Notes under the pieces: model-generated
Told to the model about the DNA's origin: nothing
Seen by the model: only the letters and a program-made list of their open reading frames with translations
Database searches by the model: none
In this document: positions 25,118-25,747 of the stretch, one piece after another
Position numbering within the stretch: the first letter of the stretch is position 1
Layout: each line of letters opens with the position of its first letter
Program-made: the position numbers and the translations under genes
Source: an uncultured Eubacteriales bacterium
Lineage (GTDB): Bacteria > Bacillota > Clostridia > Oscillospirales > CAG-382
Length of the DNA stretch: 25,747 bases
Direction of reading: 5' to 3'
NCBI GenBank assembly: GCA_934444485.1
Contig: CAKSCN010000014.1
Coordinates: 1 to 25,747 of the forward strand

Positions 25118-25171
25118 GTAATAAAAGCACTCCTCACAAATTATTCGCCGTAAGGCTGTATCGATATATAC

Positions 25172-25200
25172 ATTATACACATGATTTTCCGCAAAGTCAA
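25172..25200 (-). promoter_or_regulatory. Sigma-A promoter of the solute-binding protein gene
   Basis: On the minus strand TTGACT (25200-25195), 17 bases, TATAAT (25177-25172), nearly consensus. The leader is about 48 bases to the ATG at 25117. Confidence 0.88.
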
Positions 25201-25229
25201 TAGAAAACTGCGCACCTTTGCCATATTAA

Positions 25230-25260
25230 TCAAAATAGTATACTTTCATTTCAAAATAGT
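25230..25260. repeat. Two direct repeats 21 bp apart between divergent promoters
   Basis: TCAAAATAGT occurs at 25230-25239 and again identically at 25251-25260, so the copies are 21 bp apart, two helical turns on the same DNA face. The pair sits about 30 bases outside each of the divergent -35 boxes (25195-25200 and 25293-25298). Direct repeats of this spacing are typical of AraC/XylS-family activator sites. The regulator is not in the window. Confidence 0.6.
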
Positions 25261-25292
25261 GTCTTATTCGGCGTCTGTTTTTGAAAATGCAC

Positions 25293-25321
25293 TTGACTTA
25301 CGCCGCAGTGTATGGTAAAAT
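25293..25321 (+). promoter_or_regulatory. Sigma-A promoter of the CBM9-like gene
   Basis: TTGACT (25293-25298), 17 bases, TAAAAT (25316-25321). The expected start is near 25328, giving a short leader before the GGAGGA ribosome site and the TTG start at 25354. Arms CGGCGT (25269-25274) and ACGCCG (25300-25305) flank the -35 box. Confidence 0.85.
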
Positions 25322-25353
25322 GTTCCTACATTAATCTTACGGAGGACAATACT

Positions 25354-25747
25354 TTGAAGTATACATACAGAATTTCACGTCTGACGGACATCGAAAAAGC
25401 GGAGAAAGCGAGAATCGCAAACAACAACTGGAACATGAAAAGCGTACCGGAGGTTTACTTTCAGGCGGCGTTTGACGGAGAAAATCTCATCGTCGAAATG
25501 ACCTGCCTCGAGTCGAATCCTCTGACACGCTACACGAAGAATTACGACCCCGTTTACCTCGACAGCTGCATGGAGTGTTTTCTGTGCCTTTCGCCCGAGG
25601 AGTCGGAGAGATACGTAAACATCGAGACAAACTCGAGCGGTGCGGTGATATGCAGTGTGGGAAAGGGACGGAACGACAGAGAGTCGGTTTTAGAAAAGTA
25701 CGGCATTCTGCCGCAGGTGACTGTTACGAAAAAAGATGACCGCTGGT
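25354..25747 (+). CDS. Carbohydrate-binding family 9-like protein, N-terminal part
   Basis: A partial gene; 131 codons are visible before the window ends. It starts at TTG 25354, five to eight bases after a GGAGGA site, with its own promoter. The translation begins MKYTYRISRL and contains EVYFQAAFDGENLIVEM, NYDPVYLDSCMECFL and RYVNIETNSSGAV. This pattern matches the small carbohydrate-binding family 9-like proteins of Clostridia. No signal peptide is seen in this part, which is usual for these small proteins. It is divergent from the sugar-binding lipoprotein, and both may answer to the same operator. The exact ligand is unknown. Confidence 0.75.
   Translation, partial: MKYTYRISRLTDIEKAEKARIANNNWNMKSVPEVYFQAAFDGENLIVEMTCLESNPLTRYTKNYDPVYLDSCMECFLCLSPEESERYVNIETNSSGAVICSVGKGRNDRESVLEKYGILPQVTVTKKDDRW

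Noticed and set aside
1..25747. CRISPR array, transposase, integrase, phage or tRNA gene
   Set aside because: No regularly spaced repeats, recombinase motifs or cloverleaf-like sequences were found on either strand.

Overview
The window looks like chromosome from a Gram-positive, anaerobic Clostridia-type bacterium, probably a gut or rumen Oscillospirales/Ruminococcaceae relative. This is inferred from the conserved order def-fmt-(Zn peptidase)-rsmB-rlmN-PP2C-PASTA kinase-rsgA-thiN, a type I dockerin, an acetate kinase, and roughly balanced GC. No tRNA, rRNA, CRISPR array, insertion sequence or phage gene was seen. No gene-free stretch exceeds 300 bases.

Region 1 (1-14941, + strand) is one tightly packed run of fourteen genes with gaps of -10 to 57 bases. 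It starts inside priA and continues through def, fmt, a membrane zinc peptidase, rsmB, rlmN, the phosphatase/kinase pair stp-prkC, rsgA and thiN. These are translation, ribosome-assembly and cell-wall-signalling genes. After thiN, with no terminator visible, four catabolic-looking genes follow in the same direction: a FucU/RbsD sugar mutarotase, a degenerate FAD-fold protein overlapping a full FAD-dependent oxidoreductase, and a cytoplasmic beta-lactamase-fold serine hydrolase. A bidirectional terminator at 14966-15005 closes the run.

Region 2 (15017-19545, - strand) carries an ECF sigma factor with a membrane-anchored putative anti-sigma partner. It also has a two-gene unit of a LURP-one/tubby-like protein plus a secreted protein with a duplicated domain, and acetate kinase with a clear sigma-A promoter and a flanking terminator.

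Region 3 (19755-25747) is about surface polysaccharide. It encodes a 1207-residue secreted protein with CBM-like N-terminal domains, an LVIVD-type beta-propeller and a C-terminal dockerin. Next is a lipoprotein sugar-binding protein without adjacent permeases. Divergent from that is the start of a CBM9-like gene running off the window. Three near-consensus TTGACT-N17 promoters serve these genes. A pair of identical 10-bp direct repeats 21 bp apart sits midway between the two divergent promoters and resembles an AraC-type operator.

Most genes use a GAAAGG-type ribosome-binding site, and five of about twenty start with TTG. Start positions were chosen on that basis and often differ from the longest open frame.
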